Positions 18,373 to 28,200 of a DNA stretch of 64,000 nucleotides are shown piece after piece (the first letter of the stretch is position 1; every line of letters starts with the position of its first letter). The notes below the pieces were generated by a model that was given only the letters and a program-made list of their open reading frames with translations, searched no databases and had not been told where the DNA came from. The DNA is from Hirschia sp. (GTDB lineage Bacteria; Pseudomonadota; Alphaproteobacteria; Caulobacterales; Hyphomonadaceae). The DNA lies in NCBI GenBank assembly GCA_002709235.1, contig PAQI01000024.1:83581-147580 (forward strand), written 5' to 3'. The position numbers and the translations under genes are program-made.

Positions 18373-19119
18373 TCAATTGGCGTCCTGACCGGACGTGATG
18401 GAAACGGCATTACCCGGCTTACCCGAAGGCGCGCCCCATTTGAGTGCTGCTGCGCGGGCGGCTTCATTCTGAGGGCGTGGCACGAGCCCCGACTGCGTGG
18501 CCATCATGTCATAGACCGCCCCGTCTGCCATTGGCGCATAAGACCCGGCACCATAGATCGCATCGACGGCATTGAATTTCTTCATCATCTCATTCTGGCG
18601 GGAGAGTTGATAGATATCCAGCCCCGCAGAACGCGCTTCCGGTGCGAGGTCATACGCGATGGGTGGTGTTGCATTTTCCATGGACACCTCATCGAACCGC
18701 CCCTGAATACGATCCAGCCGGTAGATCGCATCATAGCCAGCCACATTCGCCCAGGGCCGCCACTTCAGGAAGCGTGCATCCATGCGCATGGCATCTCCGG
18801 TCAGCTCGTAATAGCGCGGTTCCCCCATCACGCCTTTGTCATTGGGCACGACGACACTGGCCCGATAAAGGCGCGGACCCAGCTCTTCGAGTGTCACCTG
18901 TGCGGCGATGCGTTCATGGGTCAGTCGGGCATAGGTCTGCAGATTCATACCAAACAGCGCCGTAACCATGGCCCCAGCCAGAAACACGCCGCCAAACAGG
19001 AACCGTGAGAGACCTGAGGCCATGCGAAGCTTGAACAGACGACCTACCCCGCCAAGAAAAATGACCAGACCGATCAGGCCTGTCAGCGCGGGTATTGTCC
19101 ACCATATTGAAACGTTCAT
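18373..19119 (-). CDS. Membrane protein of unknown function
   Basis: 248 residues. Two N-terminal transmembrane helices (about 7-27 and 38-58) followed by a 190-residue extracytoplasmic domain (LGPRLYRASVVVPNDKG, RYYELTGDAMRMDARFLKW, YDAIYRLDRIQGRF). Similar proteins occur widely in alpha- and gammaproteobacteria without known function. A CtrA-like box lies 59-73 bases upstream of its start. Confidence 0.55.
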   Translation of the reverse strand: MNVSIWWTIPALTGLIGLVIFLGGVGRLFKLRMASGLSRFLFGGVFLAGAMVTALFGMNLQTYARLTHERIAAQVTLEELGPRLYRASVVVPNDKGVMGEPRYYELTGDAMRMDARFLKWRPWANVAGYDAIYRLDRIQGRFDEVSMENATPPIAYDLAPEARSAGLDIYQLSRQNEMMKKFNAVDAIYGAGSYAPMADGAVYDMMATQSGLVPRPQNEAARAAALKWGAPSGKPGNAVSITSGQDAN

Positions 19120-19177
19120 CTTGCCTGCACCCCGAAAGCCTGTTCACTGACGCGACCACCCCCCTTCAGTCTCGCTG

Positions 19178-19192
19178 TTAACCTTGCATTAG
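19178..19192. promoter_or_regulatory. CtrA-like box
   Basis: TTAA, seven bases, TTAG: one base off the CtrA consensus TTAA-N7-TTAA. It lies upstream of the minus-strand membrane-protein gene that starts at 19119. The site fits the spacing of Caulobacterales cell-cycle promoters, but short AT motifs arise by chance. Confidence 0.3.
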
Positions 19193-19264
19193 CACGCATT
19201 GGATGCAGTTTTCCACTGCGCTTTTACATATAGCGCAGTAGAGCTTCACTTGTTGCATGAACGA

Positions 19265-20005
19265 TCAGAACGCCTGAGGACGTCGTGGCTGGGCTTTTTC
19301 AACGTGAATGCCGCATTCGGTCTTGTCCTGTCCGGCCCAACGACCGGCACGGGCATCTTCGCCTTCCTTTACCGGCGAGGTGCAGGGCCAGCATCCGATA
19401 GAGGGATAGCCCTGCTCCACCAATGGGTGTTGTGGTAGGTTACGGGTCTTGAAGAACAGGTTCACGTCTTCAGGAGTCCAGGATGCCAACGGGTTCACCT
19501 TGAAGCGCCCATCTGCATATTCAAACACCGGCAGGCGCATGCGGGTTGATCCCTGAAACCGCTTGCGGCCCGTGATCCAGGCATCAAACCCTTCCAGAGC
19601 GGGTTCAAGTGAACGCACCTTGCGCAGGGCACAGCAGGCATCCGTGTCGGTCTTCCAAAGATCATTGTTGGGGTCTGTGGCCAGTCGGTCTTCCTCGATG
19701 GGATCGATTGTCCGAACATTGGTCAGACCCAGCTTCTCTATCAATTCATCTCGATATTGAAGCGTCTGGAAGAAGTGCATGCCGGTGTCGATGAACAGGA
19801 CCGGAAAATCCGGGTTCACATCAGCAATGAGCGAGAGCATGACAGCGCTCTCGGCACCAAAGGACGAGACATAGCAGACGCGGTCGCCAAACTCTTCCTG
19901 AGCGGCGTGAATGATCGACTGGGCCGGGGCTTCGCGCAACAATTTGTTGAGGCGCGCAAGACGGTGATCGACCGATTCATCGGAGGTGGCTTCAGCATAG
20001 GCCAT
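19265..20005 (-). CDS. cysH: Phosphoadenylyl/adenylyl-sulfate reductase CysH
   Basis: Reduces APS or PAPS to sulfite. 246 residues with the P-loop-like YVSSFGAESAVMLSL, the cysteine pairs CCALRK and CWPC that hold a [4Fe-4S] cluster in the APS-type enzymes, and the catalytic C-terminal ECGIH. The cluster cysteines favour adenylyl-sulfate as substrate. Start 20005 has GAGGGA upstream; the frame also runs five codons further. Last gene of the minus-strand sulfur operon. Confidence 0.92.
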   Translation of the reverse strand: MAYAEATSDESVDHRLARLNKLLREAPAQSIIHAAQEEFGDRVCYVSSFGAESAVMLSLIADVNPDFPVLFIDTGMHFFQTLQYRDELIEKLGLTNVRTIDPIEEDRLATDPNNDLWKTDTDACCALRKVRSLEPALEGFDAWITGRKRFQGSTRMRLPVFEYADGRFKVNPLASWTPEDVNLFFKTRNLPQHPLVEQGYPSIGCWPCTSPVKEGEDARAGRWAGQDKTECGIHVEKAQPRRPQAF

Positions 20006-20016
20006 TGCGCATTCCC

Positions 20017-20556
20017 TCATTGTGCCGTGGATCTGGCACGCGAGCGGGCATGGCGCAGACCGAAGATCGGCGTCGCTCCATTGGCCGCAGGTTGATAGAC
20101 ATTGGCGTAACGTGATGCTTCCTTGATCACGACATCCGCCGGCGCATTGACATCATCTGACAGTTCGAACGCGTCAAATCCGCATCGCACCATCTTGTCG
20201 ATCTCGTCGCGCAGGACCTGCCCGACGGCTCGGATCTCGCCAGTATAACCATAACGACGGCGCAGCAGCTGGGCCTGCGAAAAACCCCGCCCATCGACAT
20301 ATTTCGGAAAGGTGATCTCGATCAGTTGCAGGCTTTCCAGATGTGGCTCCAGCAGGCTTGCATCATCATCGGGAGCCAGGCGCACGCCGACACTGTTGGT
20401 GCCGATGGGCTGAACGCTGTCGTCGAGATAATGCGCGAGCGGCATTGTCACGCCCAGACCTTCCGGCGGCGTCTCGTCCATGTTCTCCAGCGACATGAAT
20501 GTCCAGGATTGCGCGATGGCTTCTGCGCCTTTTTGCGTCAGCTTAATCAGCGGCAT
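20017..20556 (-). CDS. DUF934 sulfite-reduction accessory protein
   Basis: 179 residues of the DUF934 family (COG3749), which almost always lies between cysI and cysH in proteobacteria and is presumed to assist sulfite reduction. Conserved end part: VDGRGFSQAQLLRRRYGYTGEIRAVGQVLRDEI and MVRCGFDAFEL. ATG 20556 has AAGGAGG seven bases upstream and overlaps the cysI 3' end by 14 bases. Biochemical role unknown. Confidence 0.88.
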   Translation of the reverse strand: MPLIKLTQKGAEAIAQSWTFMSLENMDETPPEGLGVTMPLAHYLDDSVQPIGTNSVGVRLAPDDDASLLEPHLESLQLIEITFPKYVDGRGFSQAQLLRRRYGYTGEIRAVGQVLRDEIDKMVRCGFDAFELSDDVNAPADVVIKEASRYANVYQPAANGATPIFGLRHARSRARSTAQ

Positions 20557-22198
20557 AGAGGGCCTCCTTGAATGGGTCGTGCCCTTCGCGTTCGAGAACG
20601 TCGATAAATGCATCATCTGGTGATTTGCGCAGCGCCATGTAGCGATCGACAACACGCGCAAGTGCGGGCGTCACATCTTCCTGTTTCAGGCCAGGACCGG
20701 CGATATCACCAATGGTCGCTTTCTCATCGGCGCGGCCGCCAAAGGTGATCTGGTAGAATTCCTCACCCTTCTTGTCGACGCCAAGAATGCCGATATGGCC
20801 AACATGGTGATGCCCGCAGGCATTGATGCAGCCGGATATGTTGATGTGCAGTTTGCCCAGCTCCTTGTCGCGCGGGGCCAGCATGTTCTGAATATCCATC
20901 GCAACCGGGATCGAGCGCGCATTGGCAAGGTTGCAATAGTCCAGGCCCGGACAGCAGATCAGGTCCGAGCCGTGATCGACATTGGCTGCACCCAGCCCGG
21001 CATCATCCAGCGCCAGGAAGACATTATAAAGATCATCCAGCTTAACATGCGCCAGAACGAGGTTCTGGATGTGGGTCACGCGGATATCATCAAAGCTGTA
21101 GGCCTTGGCGATATCCGCCATGACGCGCATCTGATCGGAGGTGGCATCGCCCGGTGCGATACCCAGCGGCTTGAGTGAGATGGTGACGGATGTATAGCCG
21201 GGCACCTTGTGGGGCTGAAGGTTCATCTCCGCCCAGATTGCGAAGGCCTCATCCTTTGCCTTTGCTTCTTCAAAAGCGGCAGAAGTTTCCGGCAGGGTCT
21301 CGAAGGCAGGCGGTGCGAAATAGGCCGCGATGCGATCGATCTCGTCCTGTGGCAGGGCGATCTTCTCATGGTCACGCTGGGCGGCATATTCCGCCTCGAC
21401 CTGACGGGTGAATTCCTCGGGCGTCAGCTCGTTCACGAGGATCTTGATACGCGCCTTGTACTTGTTGTCACGGCGGCCATGCAGGTTGTAGACGCGCATG
21501 ATAGCTTCAAGATAGTCCAGCAATTCAGCCTGCGAGACCCAGTCCTTGATTGTCACGCCGATATAGGGTGTACGGCCCAGCCCACCGCCGACGATGACCT
21601 CGAAACCGATCTCACCAGCTGCGTTCTTCTTCATGTGCAGGCCGATATCATGCACGCGCACGGCGGCGCGGTCATGCTCGGCTGCGGTCACGGCGATCTT
21701 GAACTTGCGCGGCAGAGCGGCAAATTCCGGGTGCACCATCGACCATTGACGCAGGATTTCACACCAGGGGCGCGGGTCCTCGATCTCGTCGGCTGCAGCG
21801 CCAGCGAACTGATCCGATGTGACGTTGCGAATGCAGTTTCCGGAAGTCTGGATAGCGTGCATCTCGACAGTTGCAAGCTGTTCCAGAACGTCGGGAATGT
21901 CCTTCAGGGCAATCCAGTTATACTGGATGTTCTGGCGGGTGGTGAAATGGCCATAGCCCTTGTCATATTTGTCAGCGATATCCGCCAGCGTGCGAAGCTG
22001 GACCGATGACAGCTGGCCATAGGGAATGGCCACCCGCAACATATAGGCATGCAGCTGAAGGTAGACGCCATTTTGCAGGCGTAGCGGCTTGAAGTGCGCC
22101 TCGTCCAGCTCACCGGACAGGCGACGTGACACCTGATCGCGAAACTGTGCGACGCGGTCACGGACAAAGCCTTGGTCAAATTCATCGTAGCGATACAT
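20543..22198 (-). CDS. cysI: Sulfite reductase hemoprotein (CysI/nitrite-sulfite reductase)
   Basis: Six-electron reduction of sulfite to sulfide using siroheme and a [4Fe-4S] cluster. 551 residues with two ferredoxin-like half domains; cluster/siroheme cysteines in CCPGLDYCNLA and SGCINACGHH. Siroheme-contact TTRQNIQY at residues 86-93. Ferredoxin- or flavoprotein-dependent type; no cysJ in the window. Upstream genes supply siroheme precursor. Confidence 0.93.
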   Translation of the reverse strand: MYRYDEFDQGFVRDRVAQFRDQVSRRLSGELDEAHFKPLRLQNGVYLQLHAYMLRVAIPYGQLSSVQLRTLADIADKYDKGYGHFTTRQNIQYNWIALKDIPDVLEQLATVEMHAIQTSGNCIRNVTSDQFAGAAADEIEDPRPWCEILRQWSMVHPEFAALPRKFKIAVTAAEHDRAAVRVHDIGLHMKKNAAGEIGFEVIVGGGLGRTPYIGVTIKDWVSQAELLDYLEAIMRVYNLHGRRDNKYKARIKILVNELTPEEFTRQVEAEYAAQRDHEKIALPQDEIDRIAAYFAPPAFETLPETSAAFEEAKAKDEAFAIWAEMNLQPHKVPGYTSVTISLKPLGIAPGDATSDQMRVMADIAKAYSFDDIRVTHIQNLVLAHVKLDDLYNVFLALDDAGLGAANVDHGSDLICCPGLDYCNLANARSIPVAMDIQNMLAPRDKELGKLHINISGCINACGHHHVGHIGILGVDKKGEEFYQITFGGRADEKATIGDIAGPGLKQEDVTPALARVVDRYMALRKSPDDAFIDVLEREGHDPFKEALYAAD

Positions 22199-22224
22199 GT
22201 CGCGTGCAATCCCTTGAAATAGAG

Positions 22225-22857
22225 TCAGGCGGCCTGAGCGTGTTCAATGTCGAGATCGGTCTCGACGCGCGACACCCAACGGCGCACTGCAGGAAATTCG
22301 GAAAGGTCAAAGCCCCCTTCATGGGCCCATCTTGTATAGGCAACGAGCGCCACATCGGCGAGCGTCAGGCTCTCTCCGACCATATAATCGGTATAGGTCA
22401 GCTGAAGCTCCATCACACCCAGAGCGCGTCGCCCCTTTGGCAGGAGGCCCGGATCGATATCGTCATCGGACTTGCCCAGCAGATGCTTGTGATAACGACG
22501 CACGGCGATAGCGGTTTCATGGGAATATTGTTCCCAGAACAACCAGCTCATCATCTGCCCTCTTGCAAATGGGTCACTGGGTATGAAGCGTTCACCGCCC
22601 GGCGTGGTTTCGGCCAGGTAAAGCATGATCGCATTGGACTGGGGCAATATGCGGCCATTGGGCCAACGCGCCAGCGGCACCTGCCCGGCAGGGTTTATCG
22701 CCAGGAACTCATCCGTCTGGGTTTCCTTGCCGACGACATTGATTTCGACCCAGTCATAATCCACACCCAGCGCATCGGCGATGAAGCGAGTCTTCATGCA
22801 GTTACCGCTTGCGCAGTCACCATAGAGCGTCAGTTTCGTTATCTCGCGCGCTGGCAT
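22225..22857 (-). CDS. Glutathione S-transferase
   Basis: 210 residues: N-terminal thioredoxin fold (LTLYGDCASGNCMKTRF, where the SGNCMK segment holds the likely catalytic Ser/Cys; INPAGQVPLARWPNG with cis-Pro; SNAIMLYLAE) and C-terminal helical domain with LTLADVALVAYTRWAHEGGF. Inserted within the sulfur operon between DUF2849 and cysI; its ATG overlaps the DUF2849 stop. A role in sulfur or glutathione metabolism is suggested only by position. Confidence 0.85.
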   Translation of the reverse strand: MPAREITKLTLYGDCASGNCMKTRFIADALGVDYDWVEINVVGKETQTDEFLAINPAGQVPLARWPNGRILPQSNAIMLYLAETTPGGERFIPSDPFARGQMMSWLFWEQYSHETAIAVRRYHKHLLGKSDDDIDPGLLPKGRRALGVMELQLTYTDYMVGESLTLADVALVAYTRWAHEGGFDLSEFPAVRRWVSRVETDLDIEHAQAA

Positions 22858-23177
22858 CAGGCATTCCCCGCTTGCTTGCCCAGATCAGGATGAATTGTCG
22901 GACCTTTGGCGCGAATGGTTTCACGCAGAACCTCCCGTCCCGCGATCTGACCATTCTCGTCGACTTCGGTCACATAAGGATCGTTGACGCGCGTCTGGTC
23001 TTCTTCAGCAAAGGTCAGCGCGTGATCCGCTGCATCGCCGGTGAAGACCGCTGCATCAGCGATATCCTCTGACCAATCCTCCTGCGCTGTCAGATAGACA
23101 GTGCGACCGGTCTGCGTGTTCCAGCCGGTAACAACCTTTGGAATGGCAGGTTTCAGCTTTGGACGTACGGAACTCAT
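22857..23177 (-). CDS. DUF2849 protein
   Basis: 106 residues. DUF2849 proteins lie next to cysI in many alphaproteobacteria. Visible features: VVTGWNTQTGRTVYLT strand pair, followed by ADAAVFTGDAADHALTFAEEDQ and DPYVTEVDE. No catalytic motif. Overlaps the SUMT stop and the GST start by a few bases each, so it is coupled on both sides. Confidence 0.82.
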   Translation of the reverse strand: MSSVRPKLKPAIPKVVTGWNTQTGRTVYLTAQEDWSEDIADAAVFTGDAADHALTFAEEDQTRVNDPYVTEVDENGQIAGREVLRETIRAKGPTIHPDLGKQAGNA

Positions 23178-23977
23178 GCCTGAGCCTCCTGAATGATGTT
23201 TTTCAACGCGCCCTTGCCCAATGTGGCCACCTCTCCGATGATCAGCAGTGCCGGGCCCGTAATGTCGTTATCCGCCAGCAATGTCGCCAGGTCACCCAGC
23301 GTGCCATGAACTGTCTTTTCATCTGCGCGCGTGCCATTTTCGATGGCTGCAACGGGCGCATCAGCAGCGCGACCCGCGGCAATGAGGCGGTCGGCAATCA
23401 TCGGAGCAGCGCCCACACCCATGAAAACCACCACGGTCTGGTTCCCGCGTGCGAGCGCCGCCCAGTCAAGATCCGGTGCTTCTCCCAGCCGGGCATGGCC
23501 GGTCACGAAGGTAACAGCCTGCGCCAGCCCGCGATGGGTCAGTGGAATTTCCTGTGATGCCGCACATCCAAGTGCAGAAGTGATACCGGGAATGACTTCA
23601 GTGGAGATGCCAGCAAGACGCAGCGCCTCGACCTCTTCTCCGCCGCGCCCGAAGATGAACGGATCACCGCCCTTGAGACGCATAACGCGCTTACCAGAGC
23701 GAGCGGCCGCGATCAGGCGCTCATGAATTTCTTCCTGCGGAACGGAATGTTCGCCCTTGGATTTGCCAACATAAACCTGCCTGGCATCTGGATTGATAAA
23801 GGCGCGAATGTCATCGGCCACCAGACGATCGCAAAACACGATTTCAGCCTGGGCCATGCGATTGACAGCTTTGAGCGTGAGCAATTCAGGATCGCCCGGC
23901 CCGGCACCCACAAGGCATACGCTGCCTGGCGTAAAACCAGCCTTTGCGCCCTTGCCTGAGATGGCGGATACCGACAT
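23174..23977 (-). CDS. cobA: Uroporphyrinogen-III C-methyltransferase (SUMT)
   Basis: Methylates uroporphyrinogen III at C2 and C7 to precorrin-2, the siroheme precursor. 267 residues: VGAGPGDPELLTLKA, LVADDI, VGKSKGEHS, RLKGGDPFIFGRGGEE, GITSALG and the closing VFMGVG all match CobA/CysG-C. No dehydrogenase/ferrochelatase domain is attached. ATG 23977 preferred to an upstream TTG; AAGGA seven bases before. First gene of the operon, divergent from a LysR regulator. Confidence 0.92.
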   Translation of the reverse strand: MSVSAISGKGAKAGFTPGSVCLVGAGPGDPELLTLKAVNRMAQAEIVFCDRLVADDIRAFINPDARQVYVGKSKGEHSVPQEEIHERLIAAARSGKRVMRLKGGDPFIFGRGGEEVEALRLAGISTEVIPGITSALGCAASQEIPLTHRGLAQAVTFVTGHARLGEAPDLDWAALARGNQTVVVFMGVGAAPMIADRLIAAGRAADAPVAAIENGTRADEKTVHGTLGDLATLLADNDITGPALLIIGEVATLGKGALKNIIQEAQA

Positions 23978-24148
23978 ATTCAAATCCTTTAGTTTTGCTC
24001 AACTGAGCGAGGCGTTTTCGACAGTGTGACAAATATGGGAAACAGGTCCGCTTTTCGGAGCCATTCACCCTTCCCGATTTAACTTGGCCCATGACCGGGC
24101 ACTGAACAATGCAAACCTGCTAAGCAGAACTATTAGGTCACCTACACC

Positions 24149-25090
24149 ATGAGCAATTCAGGCTTTCCACCAGAGCTGCTTCCGCCCCTCAACGCCCTGC
24201 GCGCCTTTGAGGCTGCGGCGCGGCGATTGTCCTTTACCAAGGCCGCAGAAGAACTGAAAGTGACGCCGGGTGCGATTTCCCAGCAGATCCGCCAGCTGGA
24301 GGACTTTGCTGGTGCCCCCCTGTTTCGACGTACAGGGCGGCAGGTTTTCCTGACTGAAACCGGGCAGGCTGCCCTACCCCTTCTGACGACCGCGTTCGAA
24401 CAGATGACCGAAGCTGCGCACATGATGCGCGCACCCAAGCGCCGCAACCGGCTGATGGTATCCTGCGCCCCCTCTTTCGCGGCCAAATGGCTGACACACA
24501 GGCTGGATAATTTCCAGACGCGCTTTCCGGATGCGGAGATCTGGATCTCCGCAGATCTTGCACTGGTGGACTTTTCAGGACCGGACATAGACCTGGCCAT
24601 TCGATATGGGCCGGGAGCTTATGAAGGGCTGAAATTTGAAAAGCTGATGTCGGAAAGTGTCCTGCCGGTCTGCTCTCCACAATTATTGACCGGTGAACAC
24701 AAGATACGCACGCCCGAAGATCTCCAGCACCATGTTCTGCTGCATGATCAGAGCCCGGAGACGGACCCCTCCTGCCCGGATTGGAAAAGCTGGCTGGCGG
24801 CCCGCAATGTCAGCGATGTCGATGGTGGGCGCGGCCCGCGCTTCAATCAGGCAGCGCTGGTTGTGGAAGCGGCAGTTGCCGGGCGCGGAGTCGCACTGGC
24901 AAAACGGGCAATTGCAGCAGCTGATCTTGAATCTGGCAGGCTGGTGGCCCCCTTTGCTGACGGAGCCCTTGATATCGCCTTCGCCTACTGGACAGTCTGG
25001 CCACGCGGGCGGACACAATCGCGTATTGCGCGAGAATTCATCAAATGGCTCAAGTCCGAAGCAGAAGACGAGCAAGTCGTCGGCGTGTGA
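24149..25090 (+). CDS. LysR-family regulator (GcvA-like)
   Basis: 313 residues. N-terminal winged helix with the GcvA-group pattern PPLNALRAFEAAARRLSFTKAAEELKVTPGAISQQIRQLE, then a periplasmic-binding-fold effector domain (APSFAAKWLTHRLDNFQ, DIDLAIRYGPG, VVEAAVAGRGVALA). Divergent from the cobA-cysH operon with a 171-base gap, so it may control that operon in response to a sulfur metabolite; this is inference from position. Confidence 0.85.
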   Translation: MSNSGFPPELLPPLNALRAFEAAARRLSFTKAAEELKVTPGAISQQIRQLEDFAGAPLFRRTGRQVFLTETGQAALPLLTTAFEQMTEAAHMMRAPKRRNRLMVSCAPSFAAKWLTHRLDNFQTRFPDAEIWISADLALVDFSGPDIDLAIRYGPGAYEGLKFEKLMSESVLPVCSPQLLTGEHKIRTPEDLQHHVLLHDQSPETDPSCPDWKSWLAARNVSDVDGGRGPRFNQAALVVEAAVAGRGVALAKRAIAAADLESGRLVAPFADGALDIAFAYWTVWPRGRTQSRIAREFIKWLKSEAEDEQVVGV

Positions 25091-25284
25091 CAATTCCCCA
25101 ATGAATTGTAAAAATGACCATTAGTCGCCCTGAAATGCGTCTTGTAGAGGCATAAGAGCAACAGGTCTGACTATCTAACCTGAGTTTCACTAGGCGATGT
25201 CCCGCATTGGGATTAACCTTATCTAATGGTTATGTTAACTCTGACCTCACGAATTCCACTCAGCGGGCTGTATGGGCGGCGATC

Positions 25285-28200
25285 ATGGCATTTTGGAAGA
25301 AATCTGACGAGAATGGTGCACTTGGCAACAAGTTGGTCCGGACTCAGCCAAATTCTGAATATTGGGGAGCGAAGGCAGAAGGCGAAGATGCCGATACGCC
25401 CGACATGACCGATATCCCCGCCGATTCCGCAGGCACATCCATGTTCAAGTCGGTGACACCGACCAGCACGCAGGATGATCACCTTCTGGAAGCGTCCGCA
25501 TATCGTGATGACTCTGACGAACAAAAGGATGACACGATCGGGGACGCCGAATCATTGGCAGAATCGAACGAGGTTGACGAACATCTTGCCGAAGAAGTTG
25601 AAGTTCCCGCAGACAATGAGCATTCCGACGATTACTGGGACCACGACGAAGCCGTCGAGGACGAAACCTCAGAAGCAGAATATGCGACTGCTGATACTGA
25701 GGCCGGTGACACAGTGCCTTACGCTGCAGCTGTCGAGCCAGACTTTGTTTCAGAGGATGATTACTGGGAAGACGACCAGCCCGAAATCGCGACAACCGAG
25801 ACGAATGAAAGCCTAGGTCCTTCGACCGAATATGATGATTCAGATGATAGCTCTGATGAATATTGGGATGAACCCACCGAAGCGCAGAAAACAGACATAT
25901 CCGAAGAGCCAGCAGAATACGCTCCTCAAGAGTTCGAAGCAGAAGCCATTGAGGAAGCGGATAAGATCGGCGACTATGTCGACGAGGAAGCTGACACTGG
26001 GGATGTCGAGATTGCAACATCCACCAGCGACCATGGCGACGTCACAGAGGGCTACCTTGACGACGAAGACAATGAGTTTGCTGACGAACCCCAACCCTAT
26101 CAGTCTGATGCCGACACCACAGTCCACCAGGCAATTGGTGACTATGCTGATGCCGATGCTGATGTCGATGAAGTTGCGCCCGAAGATTATGATGCTTCTG
26201 AATATGACGCTGAGGAATCAATCGCCGGTGTCGATAACGACGCGACCGAAGTCGAAACCGTGTATGCTGCAGATGATGTAATCGATGAAGCTGTCATCGA
26301 ACACGAAACCGCTTCAGATTGGCAGTCTCCTTCCGTCGCTTATGAAGATGATGCGATGGATACAGAGTTGGAAACATCTGCTGAATTTGATGATGGCGAA
26401 TATTCCGAGACCGAGACCCCGTCCCATGAATCAGCTGATGACTATTACGGTCTCTCCGAAGACGGTGATGAAGCAACCGGCGAGTGGTCGGATGACGCCG
26501 ATACAGAGTATAGTGATACTGACGGTGAGTATCATGATGATGCGGATGACGCAGATGTCGAGGCCGTAGCTGAAGACACTGACGAAGCCACACAAACCGA
26601 CGAAAACGCCAATATCATCGCCTGGCCCCTCAACCGCTCGGATGCCACCGATGACGATGGAGATGCGCTTTCGGATGAAGAACGCACCGCAATCGCGTCC
26701 GTCTCTGATGATGCAGAGGATGAGAGCGCCGTTGCCTTTGCTCCACCCGTAGAAGACACCGCTGATTTTACCGACGAGCCGGAATATGATTATCGTACAA
26801 GTGCGATCGCTGGAGTCGAAGCGGACCAGATCAAAGGCGAAGACAGTAGTGAATATTACTACAGTACAGCTAAGACAGAGCCTCTGACCGCATCGCAAAC
26901 CGGAGGTGGCGGCGGTCGACGTGCAGCGCTATATCTGGCTGGTGCAGCATCCCTGTCGACCATTTGTGCTGTTGGATATTTCCTCCTCCAGAACGGGGAC
27001 GGAGACGATGCCAACGCAACAATCCAGACAACGGATGTCACACCAGATTCCGGTTCACCAACCCAGACGGCGAGCAATGAAACCGGCGCGGTTGTAACAC
27101 CTGAATCCGCCAAGCCGGAAGCGGCGAGCATTCCTGAATTCGATTTCGGGTCCCTGAAGACAACTGATGCAGACAGCGGCGATGCTGTTACTGTGGATGA
27201 AGCAGACATTATCGGCACGCAGGATCCAGTCGTCGAAAAAGCGACAACCGGCGCACCCAAAGTGGCCGAACGCGAACTTTCAGGTCCACAGGTTGCACTA
27301 TCCATTCCGAAGGCTGACAAGCCTGCAGCAACTGCTGATACTGTAGTCGAGAAGGAAGTGCCTCCAACAGTCGTGATGCCCGCACCGGTCGCATCGCCCT
27401 CTCCCAAACCTGCACCACCCAAGACACAATTGGCCGACAACCGGACAGCACCGATTGCGCCAAAAGTCGAAAGCAAGCCTGCGCCTGCTCCATCGCCCAA
27501 GCCGGTTGCGCCAAGGGTGCCAACAGCTCAGAAAACACCCCCGGTTTCAGTGGCATCCGCGCCCAAGGTTTCGTCGCAGAGCGTAACATCACCCGTTGCG
27601 CCACGCGTTCCAGCTGCATCTACGCTTCGTGCTAGCAGCCTGCCTGCTTTTCCTGGCCTGCTGAGCCCCGATTCAATTGCGGCACAAACACTGGATCGTC
27701 TTTCAGGTGCCAATGGTTCATTGACATCGGCCCAGCGTGAGAAATTCGCGCAGGACATGCACCGGTCCTTCGAGACCACACGAGACTACGAAAGAACTGC
27801 CGTTACCACCGCAAAAGGCGACCGCGCGGTCCTCGATTTTGGTGTGTCACGTTCACAAATGCAGACCATGTCGGTTGAACGTGCAGCGAATACTGCACAA
27901 TTGCCAATTGGCATGCAGACCAGTTCTGGTTGGTACCAGGCCAATGGCAATGTCCCGCTCATGCTTGAGCCAAGCCGCTCTGCAATGGCCACGACACGCC
28001 TTGCGCCCGGTGTAAAGGTTCACCGACTTGGTGTCATTGAGCAAGCCAATGGCGACCGCTGGTATGTCATCGGTCAGGATGGCGTAATCGTCGGATATGC
28101 TCACGCATCGGACTTGTCGCCTGCAAGCGCATCAGCGATGACATCCGGTTCCAGTGTGTTGAAACTTCCTGTCGCATCGACTGTTCAGCAGACAGTAATG

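Noticed and set aside
25207-25284. TTG start adding 26 residues to the acidic protein
   Set aside because: No good ribosome site and a peptide without family character; ATG 25285 (MAFWKK) is more natural.
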